Made by a program: the position numbers and the translations under genes. Below the pieces are notes generated by a model. It saw only the letters and a program-made list of their open reading frames with translations. It did not search any database and was not told the DNA's origin. DNA of 64,000 nucleotides from Citrobacter amalonaticus (GTDB lineage Bacteria; Pseudomonadota; Gammaproteobacteria; Enterobacterales; Enterobacteriaceae): contig NZ_PQMB01000003.1 of the NCBI RefSeq assembly GCF_002918555.1, forward strand, positions 248,491-312,490, in the 5' to 3' direction. Below, piece after piece: positions 1 to 12,360 of this stretch (position 1 is its first letter; each line of letters begins with the position of its first letter).

Positions 1-466
<466 letters not shown>

Positions 467-484
467 CTAACTTTTTTTACTTCA

Positions 485-2137
<1,653 letters not shown>

Positions 2138-2349
2138 TTAGGTTTAAAAGACGATGGAATAACCAGGACGGGAAAGCAGTATACCCGAACATGACCCAGG
2201 CCACAAACTTTCATTATCCCTCCTCTTCGTCAGCTCACATTTAACATCGGGAGTGAGAAAATAGCTTCTTTGGGCTAAATGTTTTTGACGTAAATCAAGA
2301 GCTTGTTATTTAAAAAATCACACAAAACGCCCTTGACCGCCTAAAACCT

Positions 2350-3141
2350 TTAGAGATCAATTTCCTGGCGTTTTACCTCCTGCCAGACCTCCTCCATCGT
2401 CTCCAGGTCAATGCCCGTCATTTCCAGGCCCCGGGCGGCAACCATCCGCTCCACTTCGCGAAACCGGCGCTCAAATTTTTCGTTGGCTTTTTGTAGCGCA
2501 ATCTCTGCTTTCGTCCCTAAATGGCGAGCCATATTGACGGTGGCAAACAGCAGGTCGCCCATTTCCTCCTCCAGTTTAGCCTGGTCTACGACAGCCTGCC
2601 GCGCTTCGAACATCACCTCATCGATCTCTTCATAGACCTTGTCGACTACCGGTCCCAGCGTCGTCCAGTCGAAACCAACGTTTGAGCAACGCTTCTGAAT
2701 TTTTTGCGCCCGCATCAGGGCCGGTAAGCTGCGAGGGATATCATCAAGCGCCGAATGCTGCGCTTTCTGCGCGCGTTCTTCGGTTTTTATCTGCTCCCAG
2801 CGGCTCAGCGCTTCAGTGCTATCTCTGGCTGAAACATCAGCAAAAACATGGGGATGGCGACGAACCAGCTTGTCGCTGATGGCGGCGCATATATCGTTAA
2901 AGTCAAAGCGCCCTTCTTCCTGCGCCAGTTGCGCATAAAACACCACCTGGAACAGCAGATCGCCCAGCTCGCCGCGCAGGTCATCGAAATCTTCACGCGC
3001 AATAGCGTCAAGCACTTCGTAGGTTTCTTCGAGGGTATAGGGGGCGATGGTCGCGAAGGTCTGCTCTTTATCCCACGGGCAGCCATTTTCCGGGTCACGC
3101 AGGCGCTGCATAATATCGAGCAGGCGGTTGATCTGGTTCAT
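2350..3141 (-). CDS. mazG: Nucleoside triphosphate pyrophosphohydrolase MazG
   Basis: Hydrolyses (d)NTPs to NMP and pyrophosphate, a housecleaning enzyme that in E. coli also lowers ppGpp levels. The 263-residue product beginning MNQINRLLDIMQRL matches the E. coli length; an in-frame extension upstream runs through a REP element and is not believed. Two MazG repeats are visible, each with acidic helices for magnesium (EETYEVLDAI near residue 38, then EEIDEV and EEEMGDLLF in the second half). In K-12 this gene follows mazE-mazF; here it follows relA directly, separated only by a repeat. Confidence 0.96.
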   Translation of the reverse strand: MNQINRLLDIMQRLRDPENGCPWDKEQTFATIAPYTLEETYEVLDAIAREDFDDLRGELGDLLFQVVFYAQLAQEEGRFDFNDICAAISDKLVRRHPHVFADVSARDSTEALSRWEQIKTEERAQKAQHSALDDIPRSLPALMRAQKIQKRCSNVGFDWTTLGPVVDKVYEEIDEVMFEARQAVVDQAKLEEEMGDLLFATVNMARHLGTKAEIALQKANEKFERRFREVERMVAARGLEMTGIDLETMEEVWQEVKRQEIDL

Positions 3142-3159
3142 TAAGGTATCCTGAAAACG

Positions 3160-3228
3160 TAGATCCGATAAGCGTAGCGCCACCGGGCAAAAAAGGCCGG
3201 ATAGCGGCGTACCGCCCGATCCGGCCTG
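3160..3228. repeat. REP/BIME palindromic element between relA and mazG
   Basis: A REP-type half (ATCCGATAAGCGTAGCGCC, near 3164) is followed by a fuller REP hairpin at 3195-3226 with GGCCGGAT / ATCCGGCC arms. This fills the relA-mazG gap, the position occupied by mazEF in K-12. Such elements sit in transcribed intergenic regions and can affect mRNA stability or bind gyrase. Confidence 0.85.
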
Positions 3229-3234
3229 CAACGA

Positions 3235-5469
3235 TTAATTCCCGTGCAGCCGTCGGGCATCGATCACATCGGGGACCTGATTCAGTTTACTGAGTACGCG
3301 TCCCAGAACCTGCAGGTTGTAGATTTCGATAGTCATATCGATGGTCGCAAGCTGCTGTTTCGTATCGCTGCGGCTGGCCACCCCCAGCACGTTCACCTTC
3401 TCGTTGGCCAGAATGGTGGTGATGTCGCGCAGCAGACCGCTGCGATCGTTGGCCTGAACGCGCACCACCAGCGAATATCCCGCAGAGTAGCTTTCGCCCC
3501 ATACCGCATCCACAATACGTTCCGGTGCATGAGAGCGCAGCTCCACGAGCTGTTCGCAGTCCGCCCGGTGAACGGAGATACCGCGCCCCTGGGTGATGAA
3601 TCCCACGATTTCATCGCCCGGAATGGGCTGGCAGCAGCGCGCGATATGGTGCATCAGGTTGCCAACCCCTTCGACGACCACGCGCCCATCGTCTTTGCGC
3701 CGGTTCTGCGGGGCATACGTTTTCTGCTGCAGCTGTTTGAGCGCAGCGGCGTCTTGCTCGGCAGCGCTCGGCTTATTGAACTGCGACTGCAGGAAGTTCA
3801 CCATCTGGTTAAGACGGATATCGCCGCCGCCAATCGCCGCCAACAGCTCTTCCGGTTCGTTGAAGTTGTAGCGCGGCAGCAGATGTTTTTCGGCTTCTTT
3901 CAGGCTGATGCCCAGATGCGCCAGTTCATCATCGAGGATCTGCCGCCCGGCAAGGATATTTTTGTCACGATCCTGCTTGCGGAACCACGCATGAATTTTC
4001 GAACGGCCACGACCGGTCGTCACATAGCCCAGGTTTGGATTCAGCCAGTCGCGGCTGGGGTTCGGCTGCTTCTGGGTGATGATTTCGATCTGGTCACCCA
4101 TTTGCAGCTGATAGGTAAACGGCACAATGCGACCACCGATTTTCGCCCCAATACACCGGTGTCCGACATCGCTGTGAATGTGATAAGCAAAGTCCAGCGG
4201 CGTGGATCCGGCGGGCAAATCAACCACATCGCCTTTTGGCGTAAAGACGTAAACGCGATCGTCAAAGACCTGGCTGCGCACTTCGTCCAGCATTTCGCCG
4301 GAATCTGCCATCTCTTCCTGCCAGGCAATCAGCTTACGCAGCCATGCAATCCGGTCCTCATGACCCGATCGCGCCCCGCCTGCCGCAGCGCCCTCTTTGT
4401 ACTTCCAGTGAGCGGCGACGCCGAGTTCGGCATCTTCGTGCATCTGTTTGGTACGAATCTGGATCTCAACGGTTTTACCGCCCGGCCCTAACACCACCGT
4501 ATGGATAGACTGATAACCGTTCGGTTTCGGATTCGCCACATAGTCGTCAAACTCATCCGGCAGGTGGCGATAGTGCGTATGCACAATCCCCAGCGCGGCG
4601 TAGCAGTCCTGCAAGCGTTCAGCGACGATACGCACGGCGCGCACATCAAACAGTTCGTCAAAGGCCAGATGCTTTTTCTGCATTTTGCGCCAGATGCTGT
4701 AGATGTGTTTCGGGCGTCCATAAACTTCCGCCTTCACGCCTTCGGTTTTCATTTCAGAACGCAGGTGCCCGACAAACTCTTCGATGTAGTGCTCACGGTC
4801 AAGGCGGCGTTCATGCAGCAGTTTGGCGATTCGCTTATATTCCGCCGGATGCAGATAGCGGAAGCAGTAATCTTCAAGCTCCCATTTCAGCTGTCCTATG
4901 CCTAACCGGTTAGCCAGCGGGGCATAGATATTGGTGCACTCTTTCGCTGCCAGCACACGCTCATCTTCCGGCGCGTCTTTAACCTCGCGCAGGTGCGCAA
5001 TACGTTCGGCAAGTTTGATTACCACGCAGCGGAAGTCATCCACCATCGCCAGCAGCATACGACGAACGTTATCCACCTGCTCTGAGGAGACGGAATCGGT
5101 GTGCGTGGCTTTGAGCTGGCGAATCGCCGCCATGTCACGCACGCCATGAATAAGATTGACGATGGACTTGCCTACGCTCTCGCTCAGAATGTCTTCGCTA
5201 ACCACGCTGGCATCCGCCAGAGGGAACAGCAGCGCTGCCCGCAGCGTATCGATATCCATACTCAGGGTTGAGAGGATTTCCACCATCTCCACGCCACGCC
5301 ACAGCAACAGCTCTGCATCGGGGTGTCCCTGCGTCTGTTGCAGGCAATACGCCCAGGTTTCGGCTAAGCGCTCACACGACTGCTGGCTGGAGATCCCCAG
5401 ACTTGCGATCCATTTCTTTGGATCAAACTCACCAGCTTTATTTATATGTGCACTTCTTACCGCAACCAT
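3235..5469 (-). CDS. relA: GTP pyrophosphokinase RelA (ppGpp synthetase I)
   Basis: Ribosome-associated enzyme that transfers pyrophosphate from ATP to GTP or GDP when uncharged tRNA enters the A site, setting off the stringent response. The 744-residue protein has the usual order: a degenerate N-terminal hydrolase domain lacking the HDxxED motif (as in all RelA), a synthetase domain with YGRPKHIYSIWRKM and VEIQIRTKQMHEDAE (catalytic Glu near 335), a TGS domain (VYVFTPKGDVVDLPAG), a zinc-finger domain with the ARCCQPIPGD cysteine pair, and a C-terminal ACT domain. Length equals the E. coli protein. Upstream is rlmD on the same strand. Confidence 0.98.
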   Translation of the reverse strand: MVAVRSAHINKAGEFDPKKWIASLGISSQQSCERLAETWAYCLQQTQGHPDAELLLWRGVEMVEILSTLSMDIDTLRAALLFPLADASVVSEDILSESVGKSIVNLIHGVRDMAAIRQLKATHTDSVSSEQVDNVRRMLLAMVDDFRCVVIKLAERIAHLREVKDAPEDERVLAAKECTNIYAPLANRLGIGQLKWELEDYCFRYLHPAEYKRIAKLLHERRLDREHYIEEFVGHLRSEMKTEGVKAEVYGRPKHIYSIWRKMQKKHLAFDELFDVRAVRIVAERLQDCYAALGIVHTHYRHLPDEFDDYVANPKPNGYQSIHTVVLGPGGKTVEIQIRTKQMHEDAELGVAAHWKYKEGAAAGGARSGHEDRIAWLRKLIAWQEEMADSGEMLDEVRSQVFDDRVYVFTPKGDVVDLPAGSTPLDFAYHIHSDVGHRCIGAKIGGRIVPFTYQLQMGDQIEIITQKQPNPSRDWLNPNLGYVTTGRGRSKIHAWFRKQDRDKNILAGRQILDDELAHLGISLKEAEKHLLPRYNFNEPEELLAAIGGGDIRLNQMVNFLQSQFNKPSAAEQDAAALKQLQQKTYAPQNRRKDDGRVVVEGVGNLMHHIARCCQPIPGDEIVGFITQGRGISVHRADCEQLVELRSHAPERIVDAVWGESYSAGYSLVVRVQANDRSGLLRDITTILANEKVNVLGVASRSDTKQQLATIDMTIEIYNLQVLGRVLSKLNQVPDVIDARRLHGN

Positions 5470-5566
5470 CGTCCTCTCCTTAAAGGCTCAGGCCTGTCGA
5501 AATCGACAAGCCCTACCCATTGTCTTTCAAGCTGCATTGAGGCGGCAACTCGAAATCTGTTGGGTA

Positions 5567-6874
5567 TTAAATACATGACAAACGCTCAAACAAAACCATC
5601 GACTCCAGGTGCCCAGTGTGCGGGAACATGTCGAGCATCGCCAGCCGCTGAATCTGGTATCCTGCATTCAACAACGATTCGCTATCCCGGGCCAGCGTGG
5701 CAGGATTACAGGATACATAAACAATGCGCCCGGGCTGCAATTTTATAATATGTTGCATCACACCGGCAGCCCCCGCCCGCGCAGGATCGAGCAAAACTTT
5801 ATCAAAACCGTTTCTGGCCCACGGCTGCTTTGTCACATCGTCTTCAAGATTTTCGTGAAAGAATGTCACATTATGTAACTCATTTTGCCGCGCATTTTCC
5901 TGCCCTTTCTCGACCAACGCAGGGACCCCTTCCACGCCGACAACGCTTGCCGCACGGGTTGCCAGCGGCAGAGTAAAATTGCCCATACCACAGAAGAGAT
6001 CCAGAACGCGGTCCTGAGGCTGTACGTCCAGCCACTCCAGCGCGCGGGCGACCATCTTCTGGTTCACCCCTTCGTTGACCTGAATAAAATCGCGTGGGCT
6101 GAAGCTTAATCGTAGCCCGTTTGATTCATACCAGGGCATCTCACCGGAAATCACGTCCAGTATCTCGCTTTGCGGCGCCAGAAACAGAGACAGCCCCTCT
6201 GAATGCGAAAAGCGTTCCAGTTTTTCTTTATCTGCCGAACTTAATGGCGCGGTGTGACGCAGGATCATCAGGGTACCACTGGCCGCCTGCACCAGTTCGA
6301 CGTGACCAAGATGGCGTATCCCCTGCAGGCTGGCGATGCATGCCCTGACGGAGGGCAATATTGCCTCAAGCTGGGGCACCAGGATGGGGCAACACTTCAC
6401 ATCCACAATGTCACTGGAACCCGCTTTGCGGAACCCCATCTGCAACCGCTGCGTTTTAGGCTGCCAGCTCAGACTCAAACGGGCGCGACGACGGTAGCCC
6501 CACGGTTTGTCAGCAATCACGTCGCTGACCTCATGTTTCATCAGACGCGCCAGCGCCGCGCTTTTGCTACTCTGTTGCAGAGCGATACTGGCGTGCTGCT
6601 GCTGGCACCCGCCGCAAACGCCAAAATGCGGGCAACGCGGCATTTCGCGTTCCGGGCTATCATTCAGGCGATGCTTCACCTGCGCACGGGAAAATTGCTT
6701 TTTGTCTTCTGAAATCGTGACTTCCGCCCGCTCCTGCGGGAGTAATCCCGGTATAAACAGCGCTTTTCCGTTATGACGAGCAACGCCCTGGCCAAAAGAA
6801 TCAAGGTCATTGACTGTAACGGTTATGATCTGGCGCGTCGTCACGCGCCGTTTTGCAGAGTAGAATTGCGCCAT
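5567..6874 (-). CDS. rlmD: 23S rRNA (uracil-1939-C5) methyltransferase RlmD
   Basis: Methylates U1939 of 23S rRNA with S-adenosylmethionine and an iron-sulfur cluster (older name rumA). The 435-residue product starts at the [10 protein letters not shown] methionine, the family N-terminus; a GTG/ATG seven codons earlier is possible but not conserved. It has an N-terminal TRAM domain, cluster cysteines in [14 protein letters not shown] (near 80-90) plus a later Cys in VKCCP, the SAM motif [16 protein letters not shown] and the catalytic [11 protein letters not shown] near the C-terminus. It is divergent from barA with about 57 bp between starts, so promoters must overlap or sit close together. 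Confidence 0.97.
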   Translation of the reverse strand: MAQFYSAKRRVTTRQIITVTVNDLDSFGQGVARHNGKALFIPGLLPQERAEVTISEDKKQFSRAQVKHRLNDSPEREMPRCPHFGVCGGCQQQHASIALQQSSKSAALARLMKHEVSDVIADKPWGYRRRARLSLSWQPKTQRLQMGFRKAGSSDIVDVKCCPILVPQLEAILPSVRACIASLQGIRHLGHVELVQAASGTLMILRHTAPLSSADKEKLERFSHSEGLSLFLAPQSEILDVISGEMPWYESNGLRLSFSPRDFIQVNEGVNQKMVARALEWLDVQPQDRVLDLFCGMGNFTLPLATRAASVVGVEGVPALVEKGQENARQNELHNVTFFHENLEDDVTKQPWARNGFDKVLLDPARAGAAGVMQHIIKLQPGRIVYVSCNPATLARDSESLLNAGYQIQRLAMLDMFPHTGHLESMVLFERLSCI

Positions 6875-6931
6875 CGACGAGATTGTTCTCAAATTAACAG
6901 TGTGACCCTAATTGTCCCATAACGGAACTCC

Positions 6932-9688
6932 ATGACCAACTACAGCCTGCGCGCTCGCATGATGATTCTGATCCTGGCCCCGACCGTCCTCATTGGTTTA
7001 CTGCTCAGTATCTTTTTCGTGGTGCACCGCTATAACGACTTGCAGCGTCAACTGGAAGATGCCGGAGCCAGCATTATCGAACCGCTGGCGGTTTCCACAG
7101 AATATGGCATGAATCTGCAAAACCGCGAATCGATCGGGCAGCTCATCAGCGTACTGCATCGTCGGCATTCTGATATCGTGCGGGCAATTTCGGTTTATGA
7201 CGAAAACAACCGGCTGTTCGTCACCTCCAATTACCATCTCGACCCGACGGAGATGCGGCTCCCGGACAACACGCCGTTTCCCCGGCGGTTGAGCGTCATG
7301 CGTCGCGGCGACATACTGGTCCTGCGTACGCCAATCATCTCTGAAAGTTATTCACCAGATGAATCACCTATCACCGATGCTAAAAACGCGAAAAATATGT
7401 TGGGATATGTGGCGCTGGAGCTGGATCTCAAGTCTGTACGGCTACAGCAGTACAAAGAAATTTTCATTTCCAGCGTTATGATGTTGTTTTGTATAGGCAT
7501 CGCCCTCATTTTTGGCTGGCGTCTGATGCGCGACGTTACCGGGCCGATCCGTAATATGGTCAATACGGTTGACCGTATTCGTCGCGGGCAGCTCGACAGT
7601 CGCGTGGAAGGTTTCATGCTGGGCGAGCTGGATATGCTGAAAAACGGCATCAACTCTATGGCCATGTCGCTGGCGGCGTACCATGAAGAGATGCAGCATA
7701 ATATCGATCAGGCGACCTCCGACCTGCGGGAAACGCTGGAGCAGATGGAGATTCAGAACGTCGAGCTGGATCTGGCGAAAAAACGCGCCCAGGAAGCCGC
7801 ACGAATTAAATCTGAGTTTCTGGCCAACATGTCGCATGAGCTGCGTACCCCGCTCAATGGCGTGATTGGTTTCACCCGCCTGACGCTGAAAACCGAGCTT
7901 AATACGACCCAGCGCGATCATCTCAACACCATTGAACGTTCTGCCAATAATTTACTGGCAATCATCAACGACGTACTCGACTTCTCCAAGCTTGAAGCGG
8001 GCAAGCTCATTCTGGAAAGTATTCCTTTCCCACTGCGCAGTACGCTGGATGAAGTGGTGACGCTACTGGCCCATTCCTCCCATGACAAAGGGCTGGAACT
8101 GACCCTCAATATCAAAAACGACGTGCCGGATAGCGTGATTGGCGACCCGCTGCGCCTGCAACAGGTGATCACCAATCTGGTTGGCAACGCCATTAAATTC
8201 ACCGAGAGAGGCAATATCGATATACTGGTTGAGAAACGCGCTCTCAGTAATACCAAAGTACAAATTGAAGTGCAGATCCGCGATACCGGCATCGGCATTC
8301 CGGAGCGCGATCAGTCGCGCCTGTTCCAGGCCTTCCGCCAGGCGGATGCCAGTATTTCGCGCCGTCACGGGGGGACAGGGCTGGGGCTGGTGATTACGCA
8401 GAAGCTGGTCAACGAAATGGGCGGGGATATCTCCTTCCACAGCCAGCCAAACCGCGGCTCCACCTTCTGGTTCCACATTAATCTCGATCTTAATCCGAAC
8501 GTGGTTACTGACGGGCCTTCTACCGGCTGCCTTACCGGTAAACGCCTTGCTTATATTGAGCCTAACGCCGCCGCCGCGCAGTGTACGCTGGATATTCTGA
8601 GCGAAACACCGCTGGAAGTGGTTTACAGCCCAACGTTTTCTGCCCTGCCGCAGGATCACTACGATATTATGCTGCTGGGGATTGCGGTCACCCTCCGCGA
8701 ACCGCTAACAATTCAGCATGAGCGACTGGTGAAAGCGACGCAAATGTCTGACTTCCTGCTGCTGGCGCTTCCTTGCCATGCACAAGTGAATGCTGAAAAA
8801 CTCAAGCAGGATGGCGTCGCAGGCTGTCTGCTCAAACCGCTGACCTCCACACGCCTGCTTCCGGCTCTGATGGCATTTTGCCATCAGAATCAAAATGATG
8901 AGCTGGTCATGGCGGATGAAAACAAAATCGCTATGGCAGTGATGGCCGTCGATGATAATCCCGCCAACCTGAAGCTTATCGGTGTATTGCTGGAAGATCT
9001 GGTGCAACATGTTGAGCTGTGTGACAGCGGGCATCAGGCGGTGGATCGCGCCAGGCAGATGCAGTTCGATCTAATCCTGATGGATATTCAGATGCCGGAT
9101 ATGGACGGCATCCGGGCATGTGAGTTGATTCATCAGCTTCCCCATCAGCAGCAGACGCCGGTCATTGCGGTGACGGCACATGCGATGGCGGGACAAAAAG
9201 AGAAGCTGTTAAGCGCCGGGATGAATGATTATCTGGCGAAACCCATTGAAGAAGAGAAGCTGCATAATCTGCTATTGCGCTATAAACCCGGTACCGGGAT
9301 ATCGACACGGGTCCTGACGGCAGAGAGCGCTGAACCGGTTATCAATCCAAATGCCACCCTTGACTGGCAGCTGGCGCTGCGACAGGCCGCCGGGAAACCC
9401 GATCTGGCGCGAGATATGCTGCAAATGCTGATCAATTTCCTGCCGGAAGTCCGCAATAAAATTGAAGAACAGCTGGTCGGCGAAAACCCCGGGGGGCTGG
9501 TGGATTTGATACATAAACTGCACGGCAGCTGTGGCTATAGCGGCGTGCCGCGAATGAAAAATCTTTGTCAGCTGATTGAAGGCCAGCTTCGTAACGGCAC
9601 CCGGGAAGAAGATCTGGAGCCGGAGTTCCTTGAACTGCTGGATGAAATGGATAACGTTGCGCGTGAAGCAAAACGGATATTAGGATAG
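6932..9688 (+). CDS. barA: Hybrid sensor histidine kinase BarA
   Basis: Inner-membrane tripartite kinase that senses short-chain carboxylates and phosphorylates UvrY, which turns on csrB and csrC. The 918 residues equal the E. coli protein. Order: membrane segment (residues ~10-30), periplasmic loop, second membrane segment (~170-195), HAMP, the phosphorylated His in [12 protein letters not shown] (near 302), ATPase boxes ([26 protein letters not shown]), a receiver domain with Asp in [13 protein letters not shown] (near 718), and a C-terminal HPt domain with [13 protein letters not shown] (His near 861). Its regulatory target csrB is also in this window at 17.2-17.5 kb. Confidence 0.98.
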   Translation: MTNYSLRARMMILILAPTVLIGLLLSIFFVVHRYNDLQRQLEDAGASIIEPLAVSTEYGMNLQNRESIGQLISVLHRRHSDIVRAISVYDENNRLFVTSNYHLDPTEMRLPDNTPFPRRLSVMRRGDILVLRTPIISESYSPDESPITDAKNAKNMLGYVALELDLKSVRLQQYKEIFISSVMMLFCIGIALIFGWRLMRDVTGPIRNMVNTVDRIRRGQLDSRVEGFMLGELDMLKNGINSMAMSLAAYHEEMQHNIDQATSDLRETLEQMEIQNVELDLAKKRAQEAARIKSEFLANMSHELRTPLNGVIGFTRLTLKTELNTTQRDHLNTIERSANNLLAIINDVLDFSKLEAGKLILESIPFPLRSTLDEVVTLLAHSSHDKGLELTLNIKNDVPDSVIGDPLRLQQVITNLVGNAIKFTERGNIDILVEKRALSNTKVQIEVQIRDTGIGIPERDQSRLFQAFRQADASISRRHGGTGLGLVITQKLVNEMGGDISFHSQPNRGSTFWFHINLDLNPNVVTDGPSTGCLTGKRLAYIEPNAAAAQCTLDILSETPLEVVYSPTFSALPQDHYDIMLLGIAVTLREPLTIQHERLVKATQMSDFLLLALPCHAQVNAEKLKQDGVAGCLLKPLTSTRLLPALMAFCHQNQNDELVMADENKIAMAVMAVDDNPANLKLIGVLLEDLVQHVELCDSGHQAVDRARQMQFDLILMDIQMPDMDGIRACELIHQLPHQQQTPVIAVTAHAMAGQKEKLLSAGMNDYLAKPIEEEKLHNLLLRYKPGTGISTRVLTAESAEPVINPNATLDWQLALRQAAGKPDLARDMLQMLINFLPEVRNKIEEQLVGENPGGLVDLIHKLHGSCGYSGVPRMKNLCQLIEGQLRNGTREEDLEPEFLELLDEMDNVAREAKRILG

Positions 9689-9701
9689 TGGATTTGCATA
9701 A

Positions 9702-9770
9702 GCCGGATAAGACGCTGATGTCATTATCCGGCATGTGAATTTTCCGTTCGCCGGATGGTGCTGCGCTTAC
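9702..9770. repeat. REP/BIME elements between barA and the glycerate kinase gene
   Basis: Two REP copies lie in the convergent gap. The first, 9702-9732, forms GCCGGATAA...TTATCCGGC; the second begins GCCGGATGGTGCTGCGC at 9750 and runs into the stop codon of the glycerate kinase gene. The convergent position suggests a role as a bidirectional transcript end. Confidence 0.85.
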
Positions 9771-10918
9771 GCGTCTGGCACCATTAACTGCCCAACCTTA
9801 ATCGCTGCGGCCACGTTTCGCGCCGTCATCCGCACGTTTTCGGCAGCATTCTTCAGCGCATCGTCCAGCGTACAAATGGTATAAAGCACGCTGAAAACCG
9901 CATCCAGCCCGTGCTCATGGACGACGCCGACATCCGCCGTCAGGCTACCGGCAATCCCGATAACCGGCTTATTGTACCGCTTTGCCACCTTCGCCACGCC
10001 AACGGGAACTTTACCGTGAATCGTCTGACTGTCGATACGCCCCTCACCGGTGATCACTAAATCCGCATCGGCAACGCATTCATCCAGATGCAAAGCATCG
10101 GTGACAATCTCAATGCCGCGTCGCAGCTGTGACCCGCAAAAGGCATACAACGCGGCCCCCATGCCACCCGCCGCACCGCCGCCTGCAAGCGCCAGGACAT
10201 CCACATCCAGATCGCGGGCGATAAGCTGTGCATAGTTCACCAGCGCCTTATCTAACCGTGTAATCATTTCCGGCGTGGCCCCTTTTTGTGGGCCGAACAC
10301 TGCGGATGCGCCCTCTTTTCCGGTCAACGTATTGGTCACATCGCAGGCCACCTCAATACGACATGCCGCCAGGCGCGGATCCAGCTGACTGATATCAATT
10401 CTTGTCAGGTTTTCCAGCGCCGCCCCGCCCTGCGCAATCTCGTTGTTCTGCGCATCAAGTAGCTTCGCTCCCAGCGCCTGGACCATTCCGGCCCCACCGT
10501 CATTGGTTGCGCTGCCGCCAAGTCCAATAATGATATGCTCCACGCCCGCGTCCAGGGCATGGCGGATCAGCTCGCCGGTTCCCCATGACGTGGTTTTGAG
10601 CGGATCGCGTAACCTCAGGGGAACCTGCTCCAGCCCGCTGGCCGCGGCCATCTCAATAAAGGCCGAGCGTTCGTCGCCGGACAAACCATAAAAAGCTTTG
10701 ACGCGGTCACCAAGTGGCCCGGTGACGTCAACATGAATAATACGGCCGGATGTCGCCTCAACCATGGCTTCAACCGTTCCTTCACCACCGTCAGCAACCG
10801 GAAGCTTTACATAATCCGCATCTGGCCAGATCTCTCTGAAGCCCTGCTCAATGGCAGTCGCTACCTCAAGCGCACTCAAACTTTCCTTATAAGAGTCCGG
10901 TGCGATCACTATTTTCAT
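9767..10918 (-). CDS. Glycerate 2-kinase (GarK/GlxK family)
   Basis: Phosphorylates D-glycerate to 2-phosphoglycerate, the last step in using D-glucarate and D-galactarate. The 383-residue protein keeps the family landmarks: MKIVIAPDSYKESLSA at the N-terminus, PVADGGEGT (near 42), IIIGLGGSATNDGGAGM (near 126), the glycine-rich AGGGAAGGMGAAL and VITGEGRIDSQT. It is close to E. coli GarK, but K-12 has no copy at this place, where barA lies directly beside gudD. The gene is last in gudP-gudX-gudD-kinase, 81 bp after gudD, so the pathway context supports the call. A hairpin at about 10968-10990 sits in that gap. Whether it is a second kinase or the only one in this genome cannot be told from the window. 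Confidence 0.93.
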   Translation of the reverse strand: MKIVIAPDSYKESLSALEVATAIEQGFREIWPDADYVKLPVADGGEGTVEAMVEATSGRIIHVDVTGPLGDRVKAFYGLSGDERSAFIEMAAASGLEQVPLRLRDPLKTTSWGTGELIRHALDAGVEHIIIGLGGSATNDGGAGMVQALGAKLLDAQNNEIAQGGAALENLTRIDISQLDPRLAACRIEVACDVTNTLTGKEGASAVFGPQKGATPEMITRLDKALVNYAQLIARDLDVDVLALAGGGAAGGMGAALYAFCGSQLRRGIEIVTDALHLDECVADADLVITGEGRIDSQTIHGKVPVGVAKVAKRYNKPVIGIAGSLTADVGVVHEHGLDAVFSVLYTICTLDDALKNAAENVRMTARNVAAAIKVGQLMVPDA

Positions 10919-10999
10919 AAAGCGTCCTTACGCATGTTGACTCTGTTAAGCATACACCAGGAGAGAACCGCCCCACTTATGGGAGCGGTCCCAATGCGC

Positions 11000-12340
11000 T
11001 TAGCGTACCATGCACGGACGCTTGTTGTCGAATGTCCAGTTCGGGATCAGATACTGCATTCCCATGGCATCATCACGCGCCCCCAGTCCATGTTTCTGAT
11101 ACAGCTCATGCGCCTTCATCACCTGATCCATGTCGAGCTCTACGCCCAGACCTGGTTTCACCGGTACCTGTACCATACCGCCTTTGATTTCAAACGGTTC
11201 TTTGGTCAGACGCTGATTGCCCTCCTGCCAGATCCAGTGTGTGTCGATTGCGGTGATCTTGCCTGGCGCCGCTGCGGCGACGTGAGTGAACATGGCCAGT
11301 GAAATATCAAAGTGGTTATTAGAGTGTGAGCCCCAGGTCAGGCCGAACTCATGACACATCTGCGCCACCCGTACAGACCCCTGCATGGTCCAGAAGTGTG
11401 GATCCGCCAGCGGGATATCCACGGACTGCAACGACAGCGTATGTCCCATCTGACGCCAGTCGGTGGCGATCATATTGGTCGCGGTCGGCAGGCCAGTCGC
11501 GCGACGGAATTCGGCCATCACCTCACGACCGGAGAACCCCTGCTCTGCGCCACACGGATCTTCGGCATAGGCCAGAGAGCCTCTCAGGTATTTACCGATT
11601 TTGATCGCCTCATTCAGCGACCACGCGCCGTTTGGATCCAGCGTTACGCGCGCCTGTGGAAAACGCTTCGCCAGCGCAACGATAGATTCCGCTTCTTCAT
11701 CCCCAGCCAGGACACCGCCTTTCAGTTTGAAATCGTTGAAGCCATATTTTTCATACGCGGCTTCAGCCAGACGCACGACCGCATCCGGGGTCATCGCCTC
11801 TTCATGACGCAGGCGATACCAGTCGCACTTCTCATCCGGCTGGCTCTGATACGGCAGCGGCGTCGCCTTACGGTTGCCGACAAAGAACAGATAACCCAGC
11901 ATTTCGACTTCGCTACGCTGCTGGCCCTCCCCCAGCAGAGATGCGACGTTAACGCCCAGATGCTGACCCAGCAGATCCAGCAGCGCCGCTTCAATCCCGG
12001 TAACCACGTGAATCGTGGTACGCAGATCAAAGGTCTGGAGTCCGCGTCCACCCGCATCGCGATCGGCAAACTCGTTGCGTACTGCATTCAACACGTTTTT
12101 GTATTCGCCCAGCGTTTTACCCACCACCAGCGGGATGGCATCTTCCAGGGTCTTACGGATTTTCTCGCCACCCGGTATCTCACCCACGCCGGTATGACCA
12201 GAGTTATCTTTGATAATCACAATATTACGCGTGAAGAATGGAGCATGTGCGCCGCTCAGATTCATCAGCATACTGTCATGCCCTGCAACCGGAATCACCT
12301 GCATCGCGGTTACGACTGGGGTAGTAAATTGTGTGCTCAT
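11000..12340 (-). CDS. gudD: D-glucarate dehydratase
   Basis: Dehydrates D-glucarate (and L-idarate) to 5-keto-4-deoxy-D-glucarate. This is an enolase-superfamily enzyme of 446 residues, the E. coli length. The KxK motif is at Lys205/Lys207 (DFKLKGG), metal ligands are Asp235 (TLDPNG), Glu266 (CGAEQG) and Asn289 (TNMIA), and the general base is His339 in [10 protein letters not shown]. All catalytic residues are present. It lies 20 bp after gudX in the gud operon. Product would go to GarL and GarR, which are outside this window, and then to the adjacent glycerate kinase. Confidence 0.97.
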   Translation of the reverse strand: MSTQFTTPVVTAMQVIPVAGHDSMLMNLSGAHAPFFTRNIVIIKDNSGHTGVGEIPGGEKIRKTLEDAIPLVVGKTLGEYKNVLNAVRNEFADRDAGGRGLQTFDLRTTIHVVTGIEAALLDLLGQHLGVNVASLLGEGQQRSEVEMLGYLFFVGNRKATPLPYQSQPDEKCDWYRLRHEEAMTPDAVVRLAEAAYEKYGFNDFKLKGGVLAGDEEAESIVALAKRFPQARVTLDPNGAWSLNEAIKIGKYLRGSLAYAEDPCGAEQGFSGREVMAEFRRATGLPTATNMIATDWRQMGHTLSLQSVDIPLADPHFWTMQGSVRVAQMCHEFGLTWGSHSNNHFDISLAMFTHVAAAAPGKITAIDTHWIWQEGNQRLTKEPFEIKGGMVQVPVKPGLGVELDMDQVMKAHELYQKHGLGARDDAMGMQYLIPNWTFDNKRPCMVR

Positions 12341-12360
12341 AATTAAATCCTTATTCAGAA

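Noticed and set aside
3142-3231. In-frame 30-codon extension of mazG
   Set aside because: It is translated REP sequence, and the family N-terminus MNQINRLLDIMQRL begins at 3141.
3244-4491. 415-codon open frame on the plus strand
   Set aside because: It lies wholly antisense to relA, whose reading frame matches RelA along its full length; the opposite frame is open because of codon bias.
5520-5570. Internally deleted ERIC-like repeat upstream of relA
   Set aside because: TTTCAAGCTGCA and GGCAACTCGAAATCT resemble the repeat ends, but the match is too short to separate from chance.
11351-12346. 331-codon open frame on the plus strand
   Set aside because: Antisense to gudD and without recognisable motifs or a ribosome site.
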